A DNA stretch of 64,000 nucleotides, taken from assembly GCF_001483965.1 (NCBI RefSeq), contig NZ_CP010796.1, positions 620,001 through 684,000 of the forward strand. The letters are read 5' to 3'. The position numbers were made by a program, and so were the translations under genes. Of the stretch, positions 9,180-17,886 are shown in pieces. This DNA comes from Carnobacterium sp. CP1 (GTDB lineage Bacteria > Bacillota > Bacilli > Lactobacillales > Carnobacteriaceae). Each line of letters begins with the position of its first letter. Position 1 is the stretch's first letter. The notes under the pieces are model-generated. The model was given only the letters and a program-made list of their open reading frames with translations, had not been told where the DNA came from and made no database searches.

Positions 9180-10055
9180 TTATTTTAATTCGACGTCTTC
9201 TAATTGTGTGCCTTCATACTCTTCATCATATTTTTGTTCAGCTTGAAACGGTGTTGTTCCATCTGATAACTCACGATAAAAAACTTGTTTAGCGGTAATT
9301 TGGTAAGGTTGAATATAAAATGAAATAAAAATTGTATAAATCATTAACAGAATAAAAACGATAATAAACGCAACCATTACTCCCCCGCCGTTCATGGAGC
9401 TGTTTTCTAAGGTTTGAAGGCTGCCTAATAAGAAAATAATGAAAACGAATAAAGGCACCAATAACCATAATAAAATAGATAATTGCAAACGGAACAATTT
9501 CCATTTTTTCCCTTTCATCATCTTCCGACTTTTATCAAGTGCATCCATGATCGTTATTTCTGGTTCATCTTTTAAGATATTCAAAGCTTGACTATAACTA
9601 TAAGATTTAATAATTCCTGGGATAACCAAAAGCAAAGACCACAACATAACCAAAATACTCGTTACTAGCGTAAGCCCCAACACTTTCCAGATTCGCTTTC
9701 GGCTAAAAGTTTGAAAAAGTGCTTCTACAGTAAGTTTAGCCCCATCTACCATATCCAATATACTCCAATCGTAACCAACAGAAAGGACACTGGTCAATAT
9801 TCCAACAAACATACCAATTAAACTAGCCAATATACCGCTGCTGATGGTTATTTTTGAAGCCGTATAAGGATCATAGGAACCAGCATTGTCGAATAGATTG
9901 GTTAGCGTTGAAAAAGAAGCCAATCCCATTACACCAAAAATCACTTGACTGATTACTCCGCTTAAAACAGAAATAACCAGCAAGTTTAAAATAGCCACTT
10001 TCCAATTCCCTTTTAAACGCTGCCTAGCCGTCTGTTTGATTTCTTTTATTTTCAT
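9180..10055 (-). CDS. DUF975 family membrane protein
   Basis: 291 residues. It opens with the family signature MKIKEIKQTARQRLKGNWK and then has about five to six hydrophobic segments (near 20-45, 75-105, 120-150, 185-215, 225-255). The middle loop contains YSYSQALNILKDEPE and ALDKSRKMMKGKKWKLF, a conserved DUF975 motif. The charged C-terminus is cytoplasmic by prediction. No function is established for the family. A GGAGGAG-type Shine-Dalgarno precedes the ATG. It appears monocistronic. The upstream gap 10056-10294 shows no gene. Confidence 0.85.
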   Translation of the reverse strand: MKIKEIKQTARQRLKGNWKVAILNLLVISVLSGVISQVIFGVMGLASFSTLTNLFDNAGSYDPYTASKITISSGILASLIGMFVGILTSVLSVGYDWSILDMVDGAKLTVEALFQTFSRKRIWKVLGLTLVTSILVMLWSLLLVIPGIIKSYSYSQALNILKDEPEITIMDALDKSRKMMKGKKWKLFRLQLSILLWLLVPLFVFIIFLLGSLQTLENSSMNGGGVMVAFIIVFILLMIYTIFISFYIQPYQITAKQVFYRELSDGTTPFQAEQKYDEEYEGTQLEDVELK

Positions 10056-10294
10056 CTTTATCTCCTCCTTTTATTCGAGGCAGCAAAACCTCTGTTTCAA
10101 ATTCTATCATAGTGTATAAAAATAAGTTTCTCAAATAATTTAATTTCTCAATAGGAGTCCATAACAATTTGTTTAACAATATCACTAGTTTTAATTAGAA
10201 CCTCTACGGAATACAGGTACGATACAATCACAAAGAACATTCTCTGATCGGATGCATTGAGCTCTTTTCTTTTCCCATTCTAATCAGAAAAAAA

Positions 10295-10340
10295 CAAGCC
10301 TGCTTGAAGAAATAAATGCTTCAAACAGGCTTACTTTTTA
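10295..10340 (-). terminator. Intrinsic terminator of the nrdHIEF operon
   Basis: AAGCCTGcTTGAAG and CTTCAAaCAGGCTT form the stem; on the minus strand it is followed by a T-run after the AAGCAGGCTTG arm. Confidence 0.85.
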
Positions 10341-10350
10341 TTTTATTTTT

Positions 10351-11319
10351 TTAAACGGTCCATTTTTCGTAATCTTCAGCTTCCATCGATTCTACCATAC
10401 CTACTAAATAACCATTTCCTACTTGAGAGAAGAAATCATGATTAGAGGTTCCAGTTGAAATTCCATTCATAATAACCGGATCAACATCATTAGCCGTATC
10501 AGGGAATAAAGGATCGAAACCTAGGTTTTGCAAAGCTTTGTTCGCATTGTAACGCAAGAATACTTTTACGCGTTCAGTCCAGCCGATTTCATCATACAAA
10601 TATTCTGCATATTTCACTTCATTTTGATACAATCTGAATAATAATTCATAAGTCCAGTTTTTCATCTCTTCTTGCTCATCCTCAGCTAACTGGTTGTAGC
10701 CTATTTGAAACTTGTATCCAATGTAAGTGCCATGGACAGATTCATCCCGTAAGATAAGTTTGATGATTTCAGCCACATTTGGCAATTTGTTATTGCCTAA
10801 ATAATGCAATGGTGCAAAGAACCCTGAATAAAACAAGAACGATTCTAACATAACGCTAGCTACTTTACGTTGCAATTCAGTACCATTTTGATAGATATCA
10901 TTGATGGTCTCTGTTTTTTCTTGCAATAAAGCATCTGTGTTGATCCATTGGAAAAGATCTTCAATCTCAGCTTTAGAGTTCAATGTACTAAAAATAGCAC
11001 TGTAACTTTTAGCATGCATGGATTCCATAAATTGGATATTGTTGTAGACGGCTTCTTCATGTTGTGTCCGAATCGAGTCTTTCAAAGATTCGACACCATC
11101 TTGTGATTGCAGCGTATCTAACAAAGTTAGACCGCCTAAAACTTTTGCAAGCATCTCTTTTTCATTTTTAGGCAGACGAGCCCAATCGCCTAGATCATTC
11201 GATAATGGGATTCTTGTATCTGTCCAAAATTGTTCAACTAATTTTTCCCAAGTTAGTTTATCAATCATATCTTCTATTTTATTCCAATTTATTGCATCAT
11301 ATCTTTTTGTCATAGCCAC
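10351..11319 (-). CDS. nrdF: Class Ib ribonucleotide reductase, beta subunit
   Basis: 322 residues, normal for NrdF. It houses the Mn2 or Fe2 site and the tyrosyl radical that starts ribonucleotide reduction in NrdE. Metal-binding motifs are visible: the E in TLLDTLQSQDGVESL, the EAVYNNIQFMESMHAKSYS segment (E and H ligands), and the LRDESVHGTYIGYKFQ segment (E and H ligands). Last gene of the operon, starting 12 nt after nrdE. Oxygen-dependent, so the cell makes dNTPs aerobically. Confidence 0.97.
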   Translation of the reverse strand: MAMTKRYDAINWNKIEDMIDKLTWEKLVEQFWTDTRIPLSNDLGDWARLPKNEKEMLAKVLGGLTLLDTLQSQDGVESLKDSIRTQHEEAVYNNIQFMESMHAKSYSAIFSTLNSKAEIEDLFQWINTDALLQEKTETINDIYQNGTELQRKVASVMLESFLFYSGFFAPLHYLGNNKLPNVAEIIKLILRDESVHGTYIGYKFQIGYNQLAEDEQEEMKNWTYELLFRLYQNEVKYAEYLYDEIGWTERVKVFLRYNANKALQNLGFDPLFPDTANDVDPVIMNGISTGTSNHDFFSQVGNGYLVGMVESMEAEDYEKWTV

Positions 11320-11331
11320 AATTCACCCCTC

Positions 11332-13509
11332 TTAAATGCTGCAGCTTTCGCAAGCATTTGAACCTATTTCTTCTGAATTTTCTGTAAACGTACGAATATA
11401 ATAAAGCGACTTGATGCCTTTACGCCAAGCATAGTGACGCAAAATATTTAAATCACGGGTCGTTTGTTTAGACGTACGTCCTTCTTTCCATTCATACATG
11501 CCTTCTGGAATGTCTGAACGCATAAAGAGTGTCAAACTCATCCCTTGGTCGATGTGTTTTTGAGCGGCTGCATAAACATCGATCACACGGCGCATATCAA
11601 TATCATAAGCAGAAGTATAATACGGCAATGTTTCATTCGACAAGAATGGTGCAGGATAATATGTTTTACCTGTTTTCTTTTCTTGACGTTCTTCGATCAA
11701 CCGAGTAATTGGATGTAAACTAGCAGAAGTTTCATTAACATAACTGATAGAACCGGTAGGCGCTACTGCTAAACGATTTTGGTGATACAAGCCGTCTTTC
11801 ATAACTGCATCCTTCAAGTTAGCCCAGTCTTCCTTAGTCGGTACAATAAGCGAACCAAATAGTCCAGCTACTTTGTCGCTTGTAAATTGATGATCTTCCT
11901 GCGTATAGTTGTCAAAATATTCACCAGTAGCGTATTTTGATTTATCAAAATTATGGAAAGAGACTTTTCGTTCACGAGCTAATTTATTACTAGCAACAAG
12001 CGTATAGTAATTCAGCATCATAAAGTAAACATCTGTAAATTCAATCGATTCTGGTGAGCCGTATTCGATTTGGTTCAATGCTAAAAAGGTATGCAAGCCC
12101 ATGGCCCCAAGACCGATTGTATGGTATTTATCATTTCCGTTTTTAACTGAAGGAACAGCTTCGATACTGGATTGATCTGTCACCATTGTCAAAGCACGTA
12201 CCATAGCATCAACGGATTTGCCAAAATCAGGGGACTTCATCAAATTCACAATATTTGTTGAACCTAAGTTACAACTAATATCGGTACCTAAAGCTTCATA
12301 CGTTTGATCATCATTGATCAGCGAAGGTTCTTGGATTTGCAAAATTTCACTGCATAAGTTGCTCATCGTGATTGTTCCATAAACAGGGTTTTCACGGTTT
12401 GCTGTATCAATATTGATAATGTAAGGATAACCTGATTCTTGCTGAAGTTTGGAAATCTCATTTTCCAATTCACGAGCGCTAATTTTTGATTTGCGGATTT
12501 CTTCGTTATTAACCATGTTGTCATACTCTTCAGTGATGTCTACATAAGCAAACGGTCTGCCGTAAATACGTTCAACATCATAAGGGCTGAATAAGTACAT
12601 TTGCTCATCATGAGCTGCTAGTTCATAAAACTTGTCTGGTACAACTAAACCTAGAGATAATGTTTTAACCCGAATCTTTTCATCAGCATTTTCTTTTTTT
12701 GTAGATAAAAAAGAAACGATGTCTGGATGGAAAACGTTCAAGTAAACAGCTCCGGCACCATTACGTTGTCCCAATTGATTAGAATAGCTGAAACTGTCTT
12801 CCAATAATTTCATAACTGGAATAACGCCACTTGAGGCATTTTCTATTTGCTTGATTGGATCGCCAGCAGCTCGCAGGTTTGATAAGTTGACTCCAACTCC
12901 TCCACCGATACGCGACAATTGAAGCGCACTATTGACTACGCGTCCAATGCTGTTCATATCATCGGTTGCTTGAACTAAGAAACAAGAAACCAATTCGCCA
13001 CGACGTTTGCGTCCTGCATTTAGGAATGTTGGTGTCGCAGGTTGATAACGCTGATTGACGATCTCATCTGCAATCGTACGAGCCAGTTCTTTGTCTCCAT
13101 TTGCTAAATACAACGCATTGAATACAATACGGTCCTCGTAACGTTCCAAGAAACGTTCCCCGTCATTGGTTCTCAGAGCATATTGTGTGTAGAATTTAAA
13201 TGCCGACATAAAGGAACGGAACCGAAATTTACGGCTGTAAATATCTTCAAATAACTCTTTTACGAATCCACGATCGTATTGGTTTAAAAATTCTTCTTCA
13301 ATATAATCTTCTGCCAGCAAATAATTTAATTTTTCATCTAGTGTATAAAAGAAAACTGTGTTTGGATTGACGTACTCCAAAAAGTAAGCACGTACAGCTT
13401 CACGGTCTTTATTCAAAGGAATAGAACCATTTACAGGTCGATTCAATTCATTATTCAATTTAAAATAAGTTACATCTTTTGGCTTGGTTGCTAATACTGG
13501 TTTATCCAA
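11332..13509 (-). CDS. nrdE: Class Ib ribonucleotide reductase, alpha subunit
   Basis: 725 residues, normal for NrdE. It reduces ribonucleoside diphosphates. The active-site loop reads RRGELVSCFLV (first cysteine), SNLCSEI carries the radical/redox cysteine, and the C-terminal NACESCSI holds the CxxC pair re-reduced by NrdH. The ATP-cone is absent, as expected for class Ib, so overall activity control is at transcription. It overlaps nrdI by 8 nt. Confidence 0.97.
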   Translation of the reverse strand: MDKPVLATKPKDVTYFKLNNELNRPVNGSIPLNKDREAVRAYFLEYVNPNTVFFYTLDEKLNYLLAEDYIEEEFLNQYDRGFVKELFEDIYSRKFRFRSFMSAFKFYTQYALRTNDGERFLERYEDRIVFNALYLANGDKELARTIADEIVNQRYQPATPTFLNAGRKRRGELVSCFLVQATDDMNSIGRVVNSALQLSRIGGGVGVNLSNLRAAGDPIKQIENASSGVIPVMKLLEDSFSYSNQLGQRNGAGAVYLNVFHPDIVSFLSTKKENADEKIRVKTLSLGLVVPDKFYELAAHDEQMYLFSPYDVERIYGRPFAYVDITEEYDNMVNNEEIRKSKISARELENEISKLQQESGYPYIINIDTANRENPVYGTITMSNLCSEILQIQEPSLINDDQTYEALGTDISCNLGSTNIVNLMKSPDFGKSVDAMVRALTMVTDQSSIEAVPSVKNGNDKYHTIGLGAMGLHTFLALNQIEYGSPESIEFTDVYFMMLNYYTLVASNKLARERKVSFHNFDKSKYATGEYFDNYTQEDHQFTSDKVAGLFGSLIVPTKEDWANLKDAVMKDGLYHQNRLAVAPTGSISYVNETSASLHPITRLIEERQEKKTGKTYYPAPFLSNETLPYYTSAYDIDMRRVIDVYAAAQKHIDQGMSLTLFMRSDIPEGMYEWKEGRTSKQTTRDLNILRHYAWRKGIKSLYYIRTFTENSEEIGSNACESCSI

Positions 13510-13867
13510 GTTCTTTCACCGCTTTCTTCAATAGTTGTACATCTTCGTCGTTTCCTTGAAATTCAAAAGTATGTAACAAAGGCACTTTATATTCTTGTGC
13601 CAGATTTTTTGCTGTAAAAACAAATAAGTTTCCGAAGTTCAGATTTCCGCTGCCAGCAATCCCTTTAAAATAAGTACGATTATTATCTGTCTCTATGAAG
13701 TCATTTATGATTTCAGTTGCTTCTACTTCATAAGTGGGAACAACAACGATAAAAGGTTCATGAATTGAAAGATATGGATTCGTTGGCGTAATCTCCAATA
13801 AATCCATATCTAGCTTTTCCACAAATTTTCGTGTCTGCCCTGTTAAAGACATATAAACAACTTTCAT
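13502..13867 (-). CDS. nrdI: Flavodoxin-like NrdI
   Basis: 121 residues. NrdI is an FMN protein that supplies the oxidant for assembling the manganese-tyrosyl cofactor of NrdF. The phosphate-binding N-terminus MKVVYMSLTGQTRKF and the GIAGSGNLNFGNLF loop (residues about 70-83) that wraps the flavin are both present. It overlaps nrdH by 4 nt (ATGA) and nrdE by 8 nt, so the three are probably translationally coupled. Confidence 0.95.
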   Translation of the reverse strand: MKVVYMSLTGQTRKFVEKLDMDLLEITPTNPYLSIHEPFIVVVPTYEVEATEIINDFIETDNNRTYFKGIAGSGNLNFGNLFVFTAKNLAQEYKVPLLHTFEFQGNDEDVQLLKKAVKELG

Positions 13868-14097
13868 ACTAATTGGTCAAGCAAGTCTGGTCGGAATCCA
13901 TTGAATGCTTCTTGCCCTTCAACTGTAATAACTGGGACTGAACTGAACCCTAATTCTTTTACTTCTTCTAATGCAGTTTCTGATTCAAAGATATCTTTAG
14001 CAATGTATTCAATACCTTTATCATCTAAATACTTTTTGGTAAAGTTGCATTGCATACAATTAGGTTTTGAATAAACAACGATTACTTTTTGAGCCAT
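13864..14097 (-). CDS. nrdH: NrdH glutaredoxin-like electron donor
   Basis: 77 residues, the usual NrdH length. It passes electrons from thioredoxin reductase to NrdE. The redox site is CMQC at about residues 13-16, following VVYSKPN, and the C-terminal FNGFRPDLL segment is typical of NrdH. The ATG at 14097 is chosen because AGGGAG lies before it; an in-frame start 21 codons upstream has no such site. First gene of nrdHIEF. Confidence 0.93.
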   Translation of the reverse strand: MAQKVIVVYSKPNCMQCNFTKKYLDDKGIEYIAKDIFESETALEEVKELGFSSVPVITVEGQEAFNGFRPDLLDQLV

Positions 14098-14185
14098 TTT
14101 TATTACTCCCTTTAAATTAACTATTTTTTTGGTGAAACCTGTTCTCTTTGGGTTAAACACCGAATTGCTTTGCTTCTAATATACT

Positions 14186-14272
14186 ACACAATATATTGCT
14201 TTTTTACAATCATAAAGACACCATATATAGTTTAATTTTATATTCACAAGGGCCCCTGCCACTATATATGGT
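14186..14272 (-). promoter_or_regulatory. Three NrdR-type boxes upstream of nrdHIEF
   Basis: Box 1 is centred on the palindrome CAATATATTG (14189-14198). Box 2 is ACCATATATAGT (14220-14231). Box 3 is ACTATATATGGT (14261-14272), the exact reverse complement of box 2. Centre spacings are 32 and 41 bp, close to three and four helical turns. NrdR, an ATP/dATP-sensing repressor, binds paired boxes about 31-32 bp apart. A possible promoter on the minus strand (TTGTAA, 17 nt, TAGTAT) overlaps box 1. The remaining gap up to the tRNA promoter (14273-14618) is AT-rich with no gene seen. Confidence 0.75.
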
Positions 14273-14618
14273 ATCTCTTGTGAAATGCCAAAAACTTCTT
14301 AAACGCTTATTTTATCTCAGTTTTTTTAATTGTTCCCTACGTCTTTCACAATCATTTATTTTCTTTGTATGATTTTTTTATTTTGAAAATATATTGAGCA
14401 GCAGGTGTTTTATTAGGTCCTTTCTAAAATCTGAAAAAGTAGTCGTTTTTTAATTCTTTTTTTTAAAATAGCTTTGTGAAAAATTAAACTTTAATTTATT
14501 AAATAAAATTGAGGTAATGAGCTACAACAAAATATTACGTTAAACGGTCCAGGGAAGTAAAGCAATTTATTTTAAAAAAACTATTTTATATTCTCTTGAA
14601 TTAAATTCAAAAATAGCA

Positions 14619-14647
14619 TTGACTTTTTATTCATTATCCCATATAAT
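14619..14647 (+). promoter_or_regulatory. Promoter of tRNA-Arg
   Basis: TTGACT at 14619-14624, a 17-nt spacer and a perfect TATAAT at 14642-14647, with the tRNA starting 20 nt downstream. Confidence 0.85.
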
Positions 14648-14667
14648 AAATTCTGTTGCTAAGAAAT

Positions 14668-14741
14668 GTCTCAGTAGCTCAGCCGGATAGAGCATTCGCC
14701 TTCTAAGCGAACGGTCGGGAGTTCGAATCTCTCCTGAGACG
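14668..14741 (+). tRNA. tRNA-Arg (anticodon UCU)
   Basis: A full cloverleaf can be drawn: acceptor arms GTCTCAG / CTGAGAC, D-arm GCTC...GAGC, anticodon stem TTCGC / GCGAA around the loop CTTCTAA (anticodon TCT), T-loop TTCGAAT on a GGGAG / CTCTC stem with one G-U pair, and discriminator G. CCA is not encoded. It reads AGA/AGG codons. Confidence 0.95.
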
Positions 14742-15317
14742 TATTTAACCTAAAACGAGGTAAAACCGATGACCAAAAACGTTGATTTCACAGCGTTTCA
14801 TCAAATTGAGAAACATACAAGTTAAAACCATTTCGGATTTATTTCGGAATATCTCGGAAAGCAAAAAAAGCATTCACTTCAATGTGGATGCTTTTTATGT
14901 TGTTAACCAGAATAATATATTTACATATTTATGTATGTTTCACCAATTTTTATGCACAAATCTTTTACAAACAATTTTAACAGGAAGTTTTCTGTCTATG
15001 CTTTAACTAGTAGGATTGTAATTTAGTTTACCTGGTACTCATCTCTCTTGTTGCTCATATGCAAACTCCTTCTATCAGAATATACGATAAAATAACTTTA
15101 TATAACTTTCCGTTGTGTTTTCAACACTTTAAGTTATACTTCAATAGTTACTTCAGGACAAGGAAACGAGTGGTTAAAAGACAGTAATAAAAGTTTTTTT
15201 GTTTAATGTTTTATTGAGATCAGTAAACATTTTTATATTTGATGCCCTTACTGATACATATTGTTTTTTAGAAAGTTCTAAAATAATTTTAGGCATATCA
15301 TTTAGGAGGTAAAAGAA
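14742..15317. other. Gene-free stretch after tRNA-Arg, possible integration scar
   Basis: About 575 bases with no supported gene. Just after the tRNA lie three (T/C)TCGGA repeats at 14832, 14843 and 14853, i.e. 10-11 bp apart (one helical turn), then a hairpin at 14864-14897. The sequence then becomes AT-rich up to the AGGAGG before the next gene. tRNA 3' ends are common attachment sites, so an excised element is possible, but no integrase remains. Confidence 0.35.
14864..14897 (+). terminator. Intrinsic terminator after tRNA-Arg
   Basis: AAAAGCATtCAC and GTGgATGCTTTTT arms around TTCAAT, ending in a T-run; A-rich on the left so it could act both ways. Confidence 0.75.
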
Positions 15318-15629
15318 ATGACTTTTAAAGAATTTATAGCATACATGGATAAAAACTTAACGAGTAAAGATACATTTTATGAAAAAGCATTGGAGGATCA
15401 ATTGGCCAGAAATGCTAGACGCGCACCAGCTAAGAGATGGAATGAGACGAAATTAGATAGAGCGGTCGATAAATTATGGGTGGAGTTAATGAAAAATGTT
15501 TACGACAAATTTAAAATGACTATTCGTACTCAATCTTCTGATCCTTATCAAGCTTGGATCGATTATATAGAAAAAACTGAAGCTTTAGAAAATTTAGACG
15601 ACATGATGATTGATTTAGAGTTTAACTAA
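15318..15629 (+). CDS. Hypothetical small protein (103 aa)
   Basis: 103 residues, soluble, mostly helical by composition, with alternating basic (RNARRAPAKRW at about 32-42) and acidic (last 20 residues) regions and no Cys or His. No signal peptide or membrane segment. I do not recognise the family. It is very likely real: AGGAGG lies 9 nt before ATG 15318 and a terminator follows. It is the only gene between tRNA-Arg and glnR, in a region that looks recently rearranged, so horizontal origin is possible. Small helical proteins in such places include bacteriocin-immunity proteins, but nothing here supports that specifically. Confidence 0.7.
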   Translation: MTFKEFIAYMDKNLTSKDTFYEKALEDQLARNARRAPAKRWNETKLDRAVDKLWVELMKNVYDKFKMTIRTQSSDPYQAWIDYIEKTEALENLDDMMIDLEFN

Positions 15630-15674
15630 TACTTTATCGCTATAGATGATACATCGAGAAACACTCCGCTAATT

Positions 15675-15721
15675 AAAAAGGCCTATAAGAGTTTAACGAA
15701 AAACTTTTATGGACCTTTTTT
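15675..15721. terminator. Bidirectional terminator between the 103-aa gene and glnR
   Basis: An imperfect stem of AAAAAGG...ATAA.AGTTT against AAACT.TTAT...CCTTTTT with a T-run on the right and an A-run on the left. Confidence 0.7.
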
Positions 15722-15737
15722 GTTTTATGCACTTTCT

Positions 15738-16130
15738 TTAAAACAAATCTTTTGAATCAATATATTGTGTCGGTTCTTTAGACATCAATCCGCTAACCGA
15801 TAAAAACTCAGTGTGTAAAATGCGTCTAACATCTTCATCTGTTATCATTTGATGTTCTTTTTGTTTTTTAGTTTCTGATTCTTCTTTTTTTAAAGTATAA
15901 ATTTGCTTAATGCCCGCCATATTGATTCCATCAGCTAAATAATCTTTGATCTCAAGAAGCACATCAATGTCATTTAGAGAAAACATTCTTCTGTTCCCTT
16001 CATTGCGTTCAGGGTGAATCAAGTCTTGTTCTTCGTAGTACCGAATTTGACGTGCTGATAAATCTGTTAATGTCATAACTGTGCCAATGGGAAAAACTGA
16101 CCTGGAGCGTCTCAACTCTTTCTCTCTCAT
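15738..16130 (-). CDS. glnR: GlnR, MerR-family nitrogen repressor
   Basis: 130 residues, normal for GlnR. The winged-helix motif DLSARQIRYYEEQDLIHP (about 26-43) is MerR-like, with NEGNRRMFSLNDID following. The C-terminus is the flexible region that in Bacillus binds feedback-inhibited glutamine synthetase. GlnR represses glnA, amtB-glnK and others when glutamine is plentiful. The ATG at 16130 is chosen because AGGAGGG lies just before it; the frame extends 30 codons further but through the promoter. It is separated from glnA by a terminator and has its own promoter and GlnR box. The order glnA-glnR is the reverse of the usual glnR-glnA. Confidence 0.93.
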   Translation of the reverse strand: MREKELRRSRSVFPIGTVMTLTDLSARQIRYYEEQDLIHPERNEGNRRMFSLNDIDVLLEIKDYLADGINMAGIKQIYTLKKEESETKKQKEHQMITDEDVRRILHTEFLSVSGLMSKEPTQYIDSKDLF

Positions 16131-16157
16131 TTTTGCCCTCCTTTCGATTACTTTTAC

Positions 16158-16186
16158 AGAATAGCAGTGTTTTTTTTTACTGTCAA
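16158..16186 (-). promoter_or_regulatory. Promoter of glnR
   Basis: On the minus strand TTGACA (16181-16186), a 17-nt spacer ending in TGC (extended -10) and TATTCT (16158-16163). Confidence 0.85.
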
Positions 16187-16202
16187 TAAAAAGAAACGAA
16201 GA

Positions 16203-16219
16203 TGTTACATTTCCTGACA
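16203..16219. promoter_or_regulatory. GlnR/TnrA-type operator upstream of glnR
   Basis: TGTTA-CATTTCC-TGACA matches the consensus TGTNA-N7-TNACA perfectly. It lies about 17 bp upstream of the -35 hexamer of glnR, so GlnR probably controls its own gene. Confidence 0.75.
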
Positions 16220-16234
16220 TCTATTTAGCGGCCT

Positions 16235-16279
16235 AAAAAAAGAAAGAGCTAAGACAATATTAAGTCTTGGCTCTTTCTG
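16235..16279 (-). terminator. Intrinsic terminator between glnA and glnR
   Basis: GAAAGAGC/GCTCTTTC plus TAAGAC/GTCTTg arms; on the minus strand followed by TTTTTTT. It separates the glnA transcript from glnR. Confidence 0.8.
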
Positions 16280-16307
16280 GTTGTATAGATCGTTATTTTA
16301 ATCGAGC

Positions 16308-17648
16308 TCAATAAAGAGTCATGTATTTCTCTTGCTCCCATTCAGAAACTTGTTCACGATAAGCTGCCCATTCCACACGCTTAGCTGTAATAAAACTATT
16401 ATAGATATGGGAACCCAACGCTTCTTTGACAACTTCGTCTTCACGCAGGTATTTCAATGCATTATGCAGTGTAGACGGAAGATCGATGATGCCTCGTTCA
16501 TGACGTTCTTCAGAAGTCATACGGTAAATATTGCGGTCAATTGGTTCTGCTACTTCCATTTCGTTTTTTATTCCATCCAAACCTGATTTTAATAGAACTG
16601 CTAAAGCCAAGTAAGGATTAGCACTTGGGTCTACGCTTCGTAATTCGACCCGTGTAGACATTCCGCGTGAACTCGGTACACGAACCAGCGGCGAACGGTT
16701 ACGAGCGCTCCACGCCACATAAACTGGAGCTTCGTAGCCTGGAATCAATCGTTTATAAGAATTAACGGTAGGATTACAAATAGCTGTAAACGCTAATGCA
16801 TGCTTCATCGTTCCTGCTAAAAATTGATAAGCCGTTTTGCTTAATCCCAAGTCATCTGTTTCATCACAAAAAGCATTGCCTTCTTGATTGAATAAAGACA
16901 TATTGAAATGCATCCCTGACCCGCTGACACCTTGCAACGGTTTAGGCATAAATGTTGCATGGAGGCCATATTGACGCGCAACAGTCTTAACAATAAGCTT
17001 AAAGGTTTGAATATTATCACAAGCTTCTACAGCATCAGCGTATTTCCAATCGATCTCATGTTGGCCCGGAGCTGTTTCATGGTGACTTGCTTCAATCTCA
17101 AAGCCCATATCTTCTAATTGCAGGACGATTTCACGACGACAATTTTCACCTAAATCCATCGGAGCAAGGTCAAAGTATCCGCCATCGTCGTTTAATTCGA
17201 GAGTTGGCTTGCCGTTCTCATCAAGTTTAAACAAGAAGAATTCTGGTTCTGGCCCTAAATTAAATTCAGTAAAGCCTAGCTCTTCCATTTCTTTCAAGAC
17301 GCGTTTCAAATTGGTACGAGGATCGCCTGCAAAAGGTGTGCCATCGGGATTATAAATATCACAGATCAAGCGGGCTACTTTGTCTTTCCCAGTGCCAATT
17401 TCCCACGGAAAAACTAACCATGTAGCCAAATCAGGACATAAATACATATCGCTTTCTTCGATTCGGACAAAACCATCAATTGAAGATCCATCAAACATCA
17501 TTTGATTGTCTAACACTTTATTCAATTGACTGATCGGAACTTCAACATTTTTGATCGTTCCATCAATATCGGTAAACATCAAACGTAAAAAACGAACATT
17601 TTGTTCTGTTGCACTATCTCTGATTTCTTCTGCTGTGAATTTTTTCAT
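16308..17648 (-). CDS. glnA: Glutamine synthetase type I
   Basis: 446 residues, normal for the Firmicute GSI-alpha type that is feedback-inhibited rather than adenylylated. It makes glutamine from glutamate, ammonia and ATP. Landmarks: FDGSSIDGF near residue 55-63, the metal-binding EPEFFLF and [23 protein letters not shown], and [13 protein letters not shown]. No adenylylation-site Tyr context is seen. The ATG at 17648 ([11 protein letters not shown]) is chosen by family alignment; GGGAG lies 13 nt before it, a long spacing, and an ATG 8 codons upstream has no ribosome site. Confidence 0.96.
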   Translation of the reverse strand: MKKFTAEEIRDSATEQNVRFLRLMFTDIDGTIKNVEVPISQLNKVLDNQMMFDGSSIDGFVRIEESDMYLCPDLATWLVFPWEIGTGKDKVARLICDIYNPDGTPFAGDPRTNLKRVLKEMEELGFTEFNLGPEPEFFLFKLDENGKPTLELNDDGGYFDLAPMDLGENCRREIVLQLEDMGFEIEASHHETAPGQHEIDWKYADAVEACDNIQTFKLIVKTVARQYGLHATFMPKPLQGVSGSGMHFNMSLFNQEGNAFCDETDDLGLSKTAYQFLAGTMKHALAFTAICNPTVNSYKRLIPGYEAPVYVAWSARNRSPLVRVPSSRGMSTRVELRSVDPSANPYLALAVLLKSGLDGIKNEMEVAEPIDRNIYRMTSEERHERGIIDLPSTLHNALKYLREDEVVKEALGSHIYNSFITAKRVEWAAYREQVSEWEQEKYMTLY

Positions 17649-17725
17649 TGTCTTAAAAATTCTCCCTTTCATGATGTGGCTCTTTTTTTATTTTTTCTCT
17701 AACTGAACGAACAAAACTGTCCAAC

Positions 17726-17808
17726 TTTCAACGCATTTCACATGAATAAATCTTTTATTTCTTTCCACTTTAACAAGGCTTATTTGATTTGTCAAAACTT
17801 TCCTGACA
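17726..17808 (-). promoter_or_regulatory. glnA promoter with possible GlnR sites
   Basis: On the minus strand TTGACA, a 17-nt spacer ending in TGT, and TAAAGT make a promoter at about 17768-17796. Two GlnR-like sites flank it: TTTCA-ACGCATT-TCACA at 17726-17742 (one base off the TNACA half-site in its reverse reading) and TGTCA...TGACA at 17790-17808, whose arms are perfect but 9 rather than 7 nt apart. Confidence 0.5.
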
Positions 17809-17843
17809 TGATTGTGTGAGTTTTGCTTATATTGGTCTACCTC

Positions 17844-17886
17844 AAAAAACCTCCCATTAACAAAAAATCTAATGGGAGGTTTTTTT
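17844..17886 (-). terminator. Intrinsic terminator after the ynbB-like gene
   Basis: AAACCTCCCATTA and TAATGGGAGGTTT arms flanked by A and T runs. It insulates the miaA-hflX-ynbB transcript from glnA. Confidence 0.9.

Noticed and set aside
14782-15006. 74-residue reading frame after tRNA-Arg
   Set aside because: It runs through the terminator hairpin at 14864-14897, has no ribosome binding site, and the composition is that of AT-rich non-coding DNA.
17790-17808. TGTCA...TGACA upstream of glnA as a standard GlnR box
   Set aside because: The arms are perfect but 9 nt apart instead of 7, so I report it only as a possible site.
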